NCBI GenBank assembly: GCA_013350335.1 | Contig: CM023532.1 | Coordinates: 33,295,708-33,359,707, forward strand | Direction of reading: 5' to 3' | DNA: 64,000 nt | Origin: Chimonanthus salicifolius | Taxonomy: Eukaryota > Streptophyta > Magnoliopsida > Laurales > Calycanthaceae | Part shown: positions 12,490-22,981 of the stretch, in pieces | Layout of the letters: each line of letters starts with the position of its first letter | Numbering within the stretch: position 1 is the first letter of the stretch | Notes under the pieces: model-generated | Database searches by the model: none | What the model was told of the DNA's origin: nothing | Seen by the model: the letters and a program-made list of their open reading frames with translations, nothing else | Position numbers and translations under genes: made by a program

Positions 12490-14935
12490 AACTATACTTC
12501 AAACAATTCAAGTGAATAAATATACAAAACTTGATTCTAACTAAAAGAATATATATTTTAAATAAGTGAAATTACTCCATAAATTGACTTGAATGCAACT
12601 AATACCACAGTTTAGTAGAAAAAAAGAAACAAAGGAAACTTAAATTAATAGAGTGATGTAATCAACAGAGAGAGACTGTGACCATACTGAGGAAATCAGA
12701 GAAGACAATCTTTAAATTATAACATAGCAGACAGCAAATTTTCAAGAGATGCAGAGATCTGCCACCAAATGTTGACGTGTCAAACATGGTCAAAGTTTCA
12801 ACATGTATTCCATCTTTCCACCAACCAATGCTGTTTAGTCATGTGGCCCATTCCGTGCCGACTGCAAACACTAACACACCAGTCGATGCTCTTGCTTAGG
12901 ATATAATTATTATCATCATTCATTATTATAAGCTTCTGATTATCTTATAAACCATATAATAATTACAATTAATACTTAATTATGTCCTTCTTGTTGGCAT
13001 GTAACATGTCATACAAGTTCCCTCACCTTATCTCACCTCCTTTTCCTTCTCTGTTGTGTCAATGTCAATGAAAGTATTTGAATCCAAGTTTTTCTCCCTT
13101 TTCCTCATTTGAAAATGGGATTTCTTTGATGGGTAATGAGAGGATAGGGTGCACAATCTGCAACACGTCGAACCGACCTGGAATTGTTGGTCAGTCATGT
13201 CTGTTGACCAAGAAATGCTGTTGAGAAATGAGTGGATAACATTGACTTATTTTATAAGTTTATAACTGAGGCTTCTCTTTTCATTTTATAAAGTAAATGA
13301 ATCTCAACGTACAAATCGACTGCAAATCAGTTTTCACAGAGCTTAATTACTTTTAGATTAAGATACAATACAGAATCTCTTTCAGGGGATAGCTCAGTTC
13401 TGTAGCATGGACTCGGTGTCTCGTAAATCTGAATGGTGATTGCGATCGAGGAGAAAAGAATTCTAAAATACAGGGTATTTAAACTAGGTCGTCAGTGGAA
13501 GGAAGATGAGAACTACACAAGAGCAAGCTAGTAATCCCATATCGCCTAGACTGCTGTCAAATCTTGAGTATTTAAGTGACTGCTTTCCTTTAACTAGCAT
13601 CAAGGTCTTTTGGAGTGTGTGTATAGATACATATCTAGAACCAAAGCCATGAAGGCCTGTTAGACTCAAAGTGGACAATATTGGTGCTGGTTGAAGGCGG
13701 GTGGTTACACTTTCAATTCATATGGGCAGTTAATATTAATACCCATAAATGAAAACACGGAGATGTTGAGATTTAAGAGTTTTCTTTATTAGAAATAGAT
13801 TCACAAGTGAAACTAATTCACTCTTTTCAAAATAAAATAAAAGATTGATCATTTTAATCATTTACCAACTCCTTTAATGGCCATTTCCTGCATTGGGTTG
13901 CGAACCAAATGCTTAAGTTTTCAACTTTCCTTTGAATAACACCAGTGAATGGAAGGAGAGCTCAGTGGGTTATCTCCAACAAACCCAATATCTGCAACAT
14001 TTTCTTCTACTTCTATAAGTTGATGGGTGGGTGAGCAGATGGTCGACACAAGTGAAAAAATTACTAGATTTGGTATTGTTTTCCATGAATATTGCAGTAT
14101 CAAACTATTCAGAAGCATTTAGTATGAGACAATAACTAGCTTGGAACTTCAAACCCATGTGAGTGTTGGCAGATTCTTTTTTTTCTAAACAAATATTAGG
14201 CCTTCTCTTTTAAAGAAAGAAAGGAAAATAAGAGCAATTGTTTCATTTATCACTTGCAGAAACTATACAAATAACATTTATGTCTGCAATTATATCAGTT
14301 GTGCTTTTACTTTCTTTGAAAATAAATAATTCTGCATGATAAGTTTATGTAATTTTTTAGTTCTACATTTTTTTCTTATTCTAGAAAAAATTATATTCAA
14401 AAGTCTCTAAAATTTATCATCATCCTTTCAATAATTTCTCAATCTTAACCTTAAAAGGCTGCCTTGTACTCTCAATATCTATCTAAATCATGAGATTTTT
14501 TTTTCACCACCACTACCAGTATCAGAGCTATTAATCCCATTTATTTAAATTCATCTTTGTTTGTTCTTTTCTTCCATTCTGTATTATAAAAATTCATGCT
14601 CATTGTTAAAGTCATGCTTTTAAAAAGTTTCTTTCTTATTCTTTCTAGTTACTTCCTTTCAAATATCTGTATAAGAGTCATTTTGGCTATTTTTAGATAA
14701 TCTTTTCTATCTTTTTCATATCCTTAGTTTATTTAATAAAGAGAAAGCAAATGAAATTAGGAGATTTTGCTCCTCTTTTTCTATTTAATATAACTAATTA
14801 GGTCTTACAATTCTCTTTCTTTTAAGTCGAAATTTGTTTTCCAATAGAAAGGAATAAGAAACTATCATGTCTCTCCTTCCTTTCTTCCTCTTCTCTTTCC
14901 TTCCTTTTTATTATATTTTTTTTCCTTTTTTCTTT
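12490..14935. other. Intergenic, nothing recognised
   Basis: No exon, RNA gene or bounded repeat supported. Near 13,385 a GGATAGCTCAGTT word resembles a Pol III A-box, but no matching B-box structure is convincing. 14,160-14,940 is pyrimidine-rich on the plus strand. Confidence 0.4.
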
Positions 14936-14939
14936 TAGA

Positions 14940-15710
14940 CCAAGGGAAAACTCCTAACTTCACTCCAACTTACGCCTTTGACAACAACTACTCTAAAATC
15001 CCTTGGGATACCCAATACCCACACAGAACGCCCTCAGTTAGCGCCGCTGGGATTCGAACTAACGACCATTTCGCTTTGTAATGATCCGACCCGAACACAG
15101 GGCTTAGGGCTCAACTTAGTAAGAAATTATCCGCTTTGGGCCTCGCGCGCACACACACGAGCTTGCACAATTTTTGCTCTTGGGCCCGGGCCCACATGAC
15201 CCTACCCAAAAGGCACGTCTTACGAGTTTTATGGTGGGCTGGCCTCTTATACACCCAAGCCCCTCTTCCTTCCAAACCAATGTGGGACTCCCACATCGGT
15301 TTGGTGTGCAGGGTATCACAATCACCCCCCGTTAAAGCCTCGAGCTGCCCCCGGCTCGATCCGGCTTAGCTCAACAACACCAGGGAAGGAGGAAGGCCCA
15401 CATATTCCGAGTGTAGAACCTGGCTCTGATATCATTTGTAATGACCCGACTCGAACATAGAGCTTAGAGTCCAACTCAGTAAGAAATTGTCCGCTTTGGG
15501 TCTCGCACACACACTAGTCCGCACGGTTTTTCTTTTGGGCCAGGGCCCATATGGCCCGGCCCAAAATGCGTCTTACGAGTTTATGGTGGGCTGGCCTCTT
15601 ATACACCCAAGCCCCTATTCCTTCCAAACCGATGTGGGACTCCCACATCGGTTTGGTGTGCAGGTATCACACGCTTCCTAAAGTGGGAAATAACCAATTG
15701 AGCTAATCAA
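14940..15710 (-). repeat. tRNA-derived SINE split by a TRIM insertion
   Basis: On the minus strand it reads from about 15,710: GATTAGCTCAATTGGTTA (A-box), then the TRIM insertion, then AGTTCGAATCCC (B-box, about 15,050), then a body ending at a pyrimidine-rich plus-strand run (about 14,900-14,938). The two halves join cleanly at the duplicated CGCTT, so the SINE was there first. Confidence 0.55.
15077..15671 (-). mobile_element. Complete TRIM retrotransposon
   Basis: A 595-bp miniature LTR element. LTRs at 15,077-15,320 and 15,437-15,671 both begin TGTAATGA and end GTATCACA on the plus strand, and are closely similar throughout. The 116-bp interior has CTCTGATATCATT abutting the right LTR, the complement of a tRNA-Met-type primer-binding site. 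It also has a polypurine tract (ACGGGGGGTGA on the minus strand) abutting the left LTR. The element is therefore read on the minus strand. Flanks are CGCTT (15,072-15,076) and CGCTT (15,672-15,676), a perfect 5-bp target-site duplication. There is no coding capacity. Each LTR carries the self-complementary GATGTGGGACTCCCACATC-type word and a TATAAGAG motif. Confidence 0.85.
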
Positions 15711-16139
15711 CATTGAATTTTATTATACTTTTTTTTTTACTTGTAAATTGTAATTACCCATAAAATACTAAAGAATGAGAATAAGATTCTAAACAAATTT
15801 TCTAAAAACTCTTTCTTCTTCCAAGCCGGACTCTAACCAAGCTTGTTCATATATGATTTTTTTGGTAAAATGATGTCAAAAAAAAAAAAAAAAAGAAAGA
15901 AAAGGAGAAAATGGCACCAAAAGTAGCAAAATAGATAAAAAAAAAATAGTGGACCCCGGTGTTGTATGGCCCACATATCGCAGCGTAGTGACTAAGAGAA
16001 GATTCTTGTCCCTTGATGAGGTTACATTGCATGTGTCCAGGCTCTGATCTGAGGTTGACTTGCTAACTACCATACCTACCCAATCTCACCACACATTTAT
16101 TGGTTGGGGCAGGACATGTGGCTAGCCACGTTGCACTCA

Positions 16140-16262
16140 TCAATTCCTCTCTTTTCCGTCATTACTATCAACCCACGTGCCCTTGCTTTTCCCTAAACCC
16201 ATGCAAACCCTAATCTTCTTCTTTCTTTATCTACTCTTACATATAATATCCCTTCTTCACGT
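16140..16262 (+). promoter_or_regulatory. Possible promoter: G-box, RY and TATA-like motifs
   Basis: In order: CCACGTGCC (about 16,174), CCCATGCAAACCCTAAT (RY core plus telo-box-like AAACCCTAA, about 16,199) and ACATATAATATCC (about 16,230). Spacing is promoter-like, but no recognisable gene follows. The only nearby start is the Cys-Lys repeat frame at 16,265. Confidence 0.25.
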
Positions 16263-16269
16263 CCATGTC

Positions 16270-16311
16270 ATGCAAATGCAAATGCAAATGCAAATGCAAA
16301 TGCAAATGCAA
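16270..16311 (+). repeat. Perfect (ATGCAA)7 tandem hexamer inside a short open frame
   Basis: Seven perfect copies of ATGCAA. An ATG at 16,265 opens a 28-codon frame to TAA at 16,349-16,351. It reads Met-Ser, then (Cys-Lys)x7, then a Ser/Leu-rich tail. The repeat also creates six ATGCAAAT octamers. Whether it is transcribed or translated cannot be judged; coding status is very uncertain. Confidence 0.55.
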
Positions 16312-16419
16312 AACTCTGTCTCTAAAACTCTCTCTCTCTAGCTTAAGATAAGGCAAGGACCAAACACACTTGTGCTTAGGTTAGAAATGTGAAGGGAGAG
16401 GAGTGTCTGCTTCTATATG

Positions 16420-19400
16420 AAATTCTTCTCTTGTATTTTGAAACCTAACTTTCTCGCTCTTTAATGAATTATTCTTAAAAGAAAAGAATGAGATTATTTT
16501 TCAAGATATATATTAAGATAATTAAAATATGGGTAGCGATTTTCGTAGAGATATTTTGTATAATCCGACACGGATTTTTTTGTATTACCTATTTTACTCT
16601 TCGAATTGGCTCGCTGAACATTTCGAATCACTTACAGTAAAGGGTTTAATGACTTGATTTGAATGACAAAATGGATAATACAGTAAAATCTATATCGAAT
16701 TACACAAAATGTTCATGGAAAGATCGCTGATCTTTAAATATTTCATCGATAAAGTTTGAAATCAATACGATCGTCTTAACCCTTTATTTTAGTAAATGTG
16801 TTTAACCTAATGAAAAAGTGAGACCCATTTAGTTAAATATGCAAAAAATATATAGCTTCTTTAATTGTATGTGATGAAAACCATTCTCAATTTAAAAAGA
16901 AAAAAAAAAATTGGGGCCCAAGAAAATAGTGGCATTTGTTACTGCTGATGTGATAGAGATGCTTCTGTTGAAAGGGGGTAGGATTGCATGTGAAAGTCGT
17001 ATCTCCTGTGTGATCAAATTGGGATCATGCCGACAGCTTATGTGTCACTTGTACCACCATTTCATGGTAAAAATTGGAGGGTGAAAATGAACATCAATTA
17101 TCTCACAAAATATATTATTTTCTTATGAAGAGAGAGAGAGAGACAGAAAGCATGGGTTATGGTTATGGAAAAGGAACATAGTTGTGGGATACTGTGATCT
17201 AATTTGACCTTTTATTACTGTATAACTTGAGTCATTCGATTCTTATGATTCATCTTTAGAGTTAAATTTTCATATATTTAATTTTAAATTATGATGAAGA
17301 AAGTTATATGTTTTTTCTGCTTTAATCTCTATTCCCATTGTGTAGTTCTCCGAATCTTCTTTTCAACGTCTCTTAAATCACTTCGATTGGAGTCCTTATT
17401 ACTTAGTTACGGTCATTTTATCAGAGGCACCTCATTTAACGTTATCAACCGATACGTATCAACCGATATAATGAGTATATTGGACCTACTATACACTGAT
17501 ACGTTGCGAATGATAGGACGAAATTTTTAATTTAACATTACACTAAAATTTGACCAATCCATGTGCAATGAAAGAGGAACATTGCTTGTGTACTGACATT
17601 GCATGTTCCATAAAGGGAGGGAGGGAGGAGGGAGTGGCCATTTAATATGCTCAGAAATTTAGACCAAACAATCCATATTGAGCTTAAGGAAAGAAGGGTC
17701 ACCATTCTGATGATTGGGATTATTGACTCTATGAAATTTTTGTTTCAAGTGTGTATCCAAAATTGGGTCCTTGGAACCATGCCTTGAACTAATCTGTAAG
17801 GAATGGTTGGCTCAAATTAGGGATTTGTAACATGGCATCTCATTTTAAAATGGGTGGACCATAGCTCAGGGCCCATAAGTTTGGATATGCTGCCAATGGG
17901 TCTAATCAAGCTCATACACACTTCATTACTAATCCCACATGCTTCTCCTCCTCATACGAATTCCATTTGGGATCAGATTTGGTAAAATACCTAATTTTAG
18001 TCAGAGTTTTAAATGTTGAAATATGGGAATTTTTGAAATCGACCCGTTTATCAGATTAATATTTTGATTATATTGGCTAATATGATGATCAACATCCATT
18101 CATATTTTGTATTATAATGTGTACTATGCCACGTATAACACATTAACAACAACTTTAAAGAGTAGCTTAGGTGGTCAAAACCTGCCCTTATTTGTAAAAA
18201 GTCTTGAGGGTGACGACCTCAATACATTGGTCTTCAAAAAATATGACACATCAGCAATAAATATTATCCAAAATCTGAACTCCAATATTATATCATGAGT
18301 TGTAGTAAGAAACAAATAAAAATTGAATAAATATTGATAGTTGTTCATTTGAAATTAAAAAATAAAAAATAAAAGGAGACTGAGAGAAGATTTTGTCAAT
18401 TCATACAATGGTACTAATTTAATCCATAAGATATAAGTATTGAAAATAATAAAAAATTTGTAGAGAATTCATTAAACCCAGTATTTTTCATCCAGCACCC
18501 CCATGTGGACCATAATTAATCACATCTGTGTCATCTTTTATGGGCAATTGCAGTCCTAGTCTGAATGATAGATAGTCATATCTTCCAAGTTGTAGTCATC
18601 AGTGTTTATGGCTATATAATTTTTTGAAGTCACTATTCATAGCAGAGGCTCACCCCCTTTTATTCCTTATTCATGTGGCTAGGTCAAATCAGAACCATGT
18701 GGAGATGTTTCAATGTCCTATCTTTTTTTTTAAAAAAAAAAAATCAAAAGTACATGTACATGAGATTTATATGAGAGAAAAATAATAAATAAATAATCAT
18801 AATTTTTTATTCATTTCTCTTTCTCCATTTATAGTCAGAGTAATACAGTGCAAACCATTGTATGAGGCCAATAATGATGGACATAGGTTTGTTGGAAAGA
18901 CTTATTATTTTGGTAGAGTCTACAAATGAAGACATGCTTTTAAAGGTTAAAAAATTAAAGAAATTATAAATTAATTCAAACTGATTAAATTTTGAAAGCT
19001 TAAAATGTCTTGAATTAATTAATCTAATCAAAATAATGTTAGATAGAAGACATATTCGTATATAGAATTTTTCCCAACAAATGTATCGGCATCTTCAACC
19101 GTTGGCCCCAACTCAAACACGAACCTTTCCGAAAGATACATTGCTCCTGTCAATATGGGCTAAACCCTTATAGTCTACATTTTAATTTAAGCATAGACAT
19201 TTTCAATGCTATTGGTAGCCCGGCGAACACCTAAAGGAGGTACTTTTATGAATATTTTTGTGTTCTATATATCTATTTCTCGCTTTCGATAGTTTAGTCT
19301 TACCGCAATAAAAAAACATATCTGTATGTACTTCCCAAGTCGATGCAGATTTTTAAAATTCTATTTTTCTCTACTGTGTAATAGCTGAAATCATCTTTAA

Positions 19401-19910
19401 CATAAACATTGTAATATTTCAAGCGGATAAAAGGGCCTATTAAAGGGCCAAAATTGCAGATTGAGCCCAAGCCTGGGACTAATGGGCCCCCAGTCCACTG
19501 ATAAGTAGAAGATTTGAATTCTTATTGATTAATTGAATGAATGATGGTGCAAGAGTCCATGCAGTGCACTTCGAGCCCAGGTGTTGGTAACTTTGTATGT
19601 AATGTATGGATAGGATAACTCAGAGGGGAGATATCGGCCGATACGAAATGTATGTATAAGAATAAAATGAATTAACTTGAGCTTAGGTACAATTTTAAAT
19701 TCCTTAATAGAATTGGATGTCTATGAAATTCTGTGACAAGAACTTCTGTAGATAAAAGCTTCACAATAATGATAATGGATTTTGAGCTACCAAACAGGCC
19801 CTAGTAGTTTGAGGCCAGAATTGAATACTTCCCTCTTTCAGTCTCTTGTGGATAATATATGGCTTAGTTTGGAACAATGAAACCCTGATTTTTTAATCCA
19901 ATGATTTTTG
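16420..19910. other. Intergenic, nothing recognised
   Basis: AT-rich with scattered open frames shorter than 80 codons and no known domains. Includes short homopolymers, a GGGA-rich stretch near 17,617 and isolated TATCGGCC/ACCGATACGTATC words (17,447-17,470; 19,630-19,650). Confidence 0.4.
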
Positions 19911-19914
19911 TTTT

Positions 19915-20125
19915 TTGTTTTTTTATGACTAAGGTGTCAAGGGATCTTAGAGCATCCGACTAATCTTCGGGACACGTATAAATCTCTCTACCCATACACA
20001 CCCGATGACTCAAGGTCTTTCCCAAGCTAAAGCCTGTAGTGCACCTTCTTTCCTATTTACAGCTTTCCTATTAAAAAAGTGCAGCCGGTTGGATCCAACC
20101 TATTCTTGAAATACACAACTCGCAG
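19915..20125 (-). repeat. SINE-like repeat, family 2
   Basis: A T-run, then TATGACTAAGGTGTC, CTTAGAGCATCCGACTAATCTTC, CTCTCTACCCATACACA and an AAGGTCTTTCCC-type block. This matches the family 2 copies at 12.37, 37.57 and 43.75 kb. A separate family 1-like fragment (GAGATTTGAACCCACAACC) follows at about 20,500-20,560. Confidence 0.45.
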
Positions 20126-20879
20126 ACACTCCCTTTCCAAAAGGGATCAACACACCAAGAACTACACTTAGATTTATTAGATTTGTGGCTAAAATATCAA
20201 TATTAAACTCGAAACTCTCAGCAAATGGCTCACTAAATCATATTCTCCAGAGGCAGGGTTTTCAAGGAAAACGAAAACCATGATGATGACCTAGTATGAC
20301 GTCCACAAAATCTGGATCTCTACAACTCTGGATCAAACATAGACACTGCTAAATCATCATGGTGTTCCCTACCAAGCATAGCCTACTTATCATAGTTATA
20401 CTCATCATCAAAGTCATTTATTCCATCAATTTGAAGTTCACTTTTATATTTGGATTTGACAAATTATTTCCATGGACCGACTGATCTATCTGACACTCTT
20501 GAGATTTGAACCCACAACCTTTATGCTACAATGAGCTTTAAGCAGTTGTGCTATAGGTTCTTACCCTACTTTCCCTGCATTATAAGATGTCCCATGCTAA
20601 CTTCAAAGATAATTCCATAAGGTCCTTCATATACAACCACCTGGCACTTATAATTTTTAAATGAGGACCTCACTATAACTACCATTCTTTGCAAAGTGTA
20701 GACATTATATCAAGCTGTGATCAGTTGTATGGATGTGTCCTGTGAGCCCACCTACACGCAATACACAGGGATGGGTGAGCTTGAAAAGTCTCTATATAGA
20801 AAAAGGGGCCACCAAATTATTATTTTCAAGCTGCAAGAATATTCTATTGACAATAATAACAGGTACATTGATTGTTGAA

Positions 20880-21120
20880 AGAACTTCCAAGATTCAATGA
20901 GAATGTATCAGATGGACAAGAAGAACTTGCCAGAGAAGAAATTTGTTGTCAAGGTCTTGCTGAGGAACATCACGGCCACGCATTGTCACCAAGTCCAAAA
21001 ATATGGCTTTATTCTCACAACAAATGATAAGAAGGTTAATTGAAAACAGAGGAATGTTGAGTAACTGATGAAGGAGCTTCAGCAGCTGCAGAGGTTGCAC
21101 AGGAGTCGCCGAAAGCGCAC
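20880..21120. other. Unassigned stretch open in several frames
   Basis: Long open frames overlap here on both strands. The plus strand has a Lys-rich run of about 55 codons from 20,880 ending at TGA near 21,050. The minus strand has 92 codons at 20,894-21,172. I do not recognise either product. It may be an exon relic or part of the adjacent LINE. Confidence 0.15.
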
Positions 21121-21121
21121 A

Positions 21122-21335
21122 TTTTTTGAAACATCGATGACTAAATTCATTAAAAACAAAAAGTGAGTACAAGTAGAGGATCTAAGTATAGGAGATTTAT
21201 ACTCAGATCTAAGAATAAAAAGTAAAAAACAGAAAAAAAAACATAAAGTACGAGAAAAGATACAACAATGCTCCCCCGAACAAAAGATACACCAAGGAGT
21301 CCCGTACTCTCCAAGCTCCCAAGACGCACATTGTC
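21122..21335 (-). mobile_element. LINE 3'-tail insertion (minus strand)
   Basis: Begins TTTTTTGAAACATCG, the reverse complement of a 'TTTCA + poly(A)' LINE end, and continues CTAAATTCATTAAAAAC, a typical plant LINE tail in reverse. It is flanked by CGCACATT (about 21,116) and CGCACATT (about 21,325-21,332), a likely target-site duplication. Non-coding. Confidence 0.45.
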
Positions 21336-21511
21336 TCAAAAAAAAGTTGACATGTTTAACACTTTAAGTGATCATGGCCCACTAGCAGGCTTCACTTTAG
21401 CTATTTTTATGAAATGGTCCATATATTAATATATTGAAAGAAAGAAAGAAAGTAAATGTACAAGTAGATGAAATCATGCAAACAAGCCTGATTACACTTG
21501 TGACAAGTAAT

Positions 21512-21532
21512 GAGAGAGAGAGAGAGAGAGAG
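21512..21532. repeat. (GA)n microsatellite
   Basis: About ten GA units. A (GAAA)n-type tract lies just upstream at about 21,438-21,454. Confidence 0.8.
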
Positions 21533-22061
21533 TTACTGCTCTTAGAAGTCCCAATTTCCAAAGAACAAGAAATGCAACACTAGCAACCTCGAAAATGAAA
21601 TGCAAATTCTGAGATGTTCCAAAATCTTGCAATTTATGAATTGAATTTGAAAAAAAAAAAAAAAAAAAAAACTTACAATTTTTAAAAATCTCTGCTTCTT
21701 AGACTGAGATGCCCTTTGGATAACACTGAGGTTTTCCAATGACCATTTTCCTACTTTCAACTCAGCTTTTGATAACTGGACTGCTCTTTGTGGGCGTTGC
21801 TTTTTGGTTTGTTTGTGGACTTTTTCTTTTTCTTTCTGTCTGGCCCAGGATGTGGGCGCCTCTATAAATCTCTATTCTTTTTATTTGGGCTTCTATCTGA
21901 ACCTTGGCTCATTTGAGGACCCAAATCCTTTTTTTGACCTGGATTGTGTGCCCGGTCTAAGAGCTTATTTCTACTGCATTTATTTTAGACTCTCTCCTTC
22001 TTTTGAATGAATAATTAATTAATTATTAAAACAAAGTCCGAGTCTAATTGCTTTACTGTAC

Positions 22062-22205
22062 CGGTGCACCAACCGGATCACTTGGAAATGAAAATTTGAA
22101 GAAAGTGATCCGGTTGGTGCACCGATTTGGATTCTTTCACGTTTCAAGAAATAGGTGCACCGATGGAATCATTTTTCTCAAATTTTCATTTCCAAGTGAT
22201 CCGGT
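22062..22205. repeat. Chained perfect palindromes (hairpin within inverted repeat)
   Basis: Arm 22,062-22,083 is a perfect reverse complement of 22,103-22,124 (22 bp, 19-base loop). A second, overlapping pair, 22,072-22,099 and 22,178-22,205, is a perfect 28-bp inverted repeat. One segment can therefore pair with either of two partners. It may be a small MITE; no terminal target-site duplication recognised. Confidence 0.7.
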
Positions 22206-22215
22206 CCAGTGTATC

Positions 22216-22700
22216 GATTCAGTGAAGTGATTTATGAAAGTCCACTAAAACTTGTACGAATGGATGGAGGTAAAATGGAAAGTTCACTAAAATCCATGTC
22301 TCATAAAATAATTTTTTAGCCAGAACATGCACCAAAAAATTATCCCTTATTAAAAACAGTCCGAGTCCAACTAGTTGAAGAAAAATCTTTATTCAAAAAT
22401 CTATTTATTTAAGTTTGACTCAAATAAATGAATTCTATTTATTTTTTTAATGAGAAATAGATATTAATCATAAAATAAGAGAAAAAGTCACCATTAATAA
22501 AAATTGAACCCGAAACAAATATCTTTAGCATGGATTAGAATGACTTCTATATTTTATTAAACTATAAAATAACATAAATATAAAATGAAAAAAACTTATG
22601 TTGCTTCATGCGGAGCAGGTATGATACGGTACTTAATTACTTATGACCCAGTGCTTGAAAGATATTTTTAAATCTCCAATTCAAATAAAATTTTTAGGAC
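22216..22700. other. Upstream flank of the MAPR4-type gene, no feature seen
   Basis: AT-rich up to about 22,740, where composition becomes GC-richer towards the gene. No TATA box could be chosen with confidence. Confidence 0.35.
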
Positions 22701-22800
22701 TTTGCTATCTAAAATTGCTGGTAGTAATTTTTTTTTTCTAGAAATAAATCCTTTTTCAAGGCCTCCATTGACCCCGTGATTTCTGTTGCTTGAAGTCTCT

Positions 22801-22857
22801 ATGACTGCAAATCTGCCGCAATCTTCCTCTTCCAGTCGCAGTCTCCGACGACCGTGA
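22801..22857 (+). promoter_or_regulatory. Possible uORF upstream of the MAPR4-type gene
   Basis: ATG at 22,801 followed by 17 Ser/Arg-rich codons and TGA at 22,855-22,857, 124 bases before the main ATG. It matters only if the transcript begins upstream of 22,801, which the sequence does not show. Confidence 0.25.
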
Positions 22858-22981
22858 CCGGAGGAAGATCGGTATCTGTATTTCACTATTTCCACCGACA
22901 GACGTTCACGAAGGAATCGATTTCTCTTTTCTTATTTGTCTAAAGAGAAAAAGGAGAGGAAGAGAGCTTGGATTGGGAAAG

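Noticed and set aside
13380..13460. tRNA or SINE head with GATAGCTCAGTT
   Set aside because: No convincing B-box at the right distance and no tail.
15077..15320. Cassandra-type TRIM with 5S rRNA promoter
   Set aside because: The LTR lacks the 5S internal promoter boxes; only the general TRIM plan matches.
15111..15681. Several 60-77 codon frames on both strands
   Set aside because: All lie in the GC-richer LTRs of the TRIM element, which is non-coding.
16330..16470. Possible microRNA precursor
   Set aside because: A weak imperfect stem can be drawn, but no known miRNA sequence is present and pairing is too broken.
22668..22895. 75-codon minus-strand frame over the MAPR4-type leader
   Set aside because: Arg/Glu-rich shadow of the GC-richer leader; no known family and no splice context.
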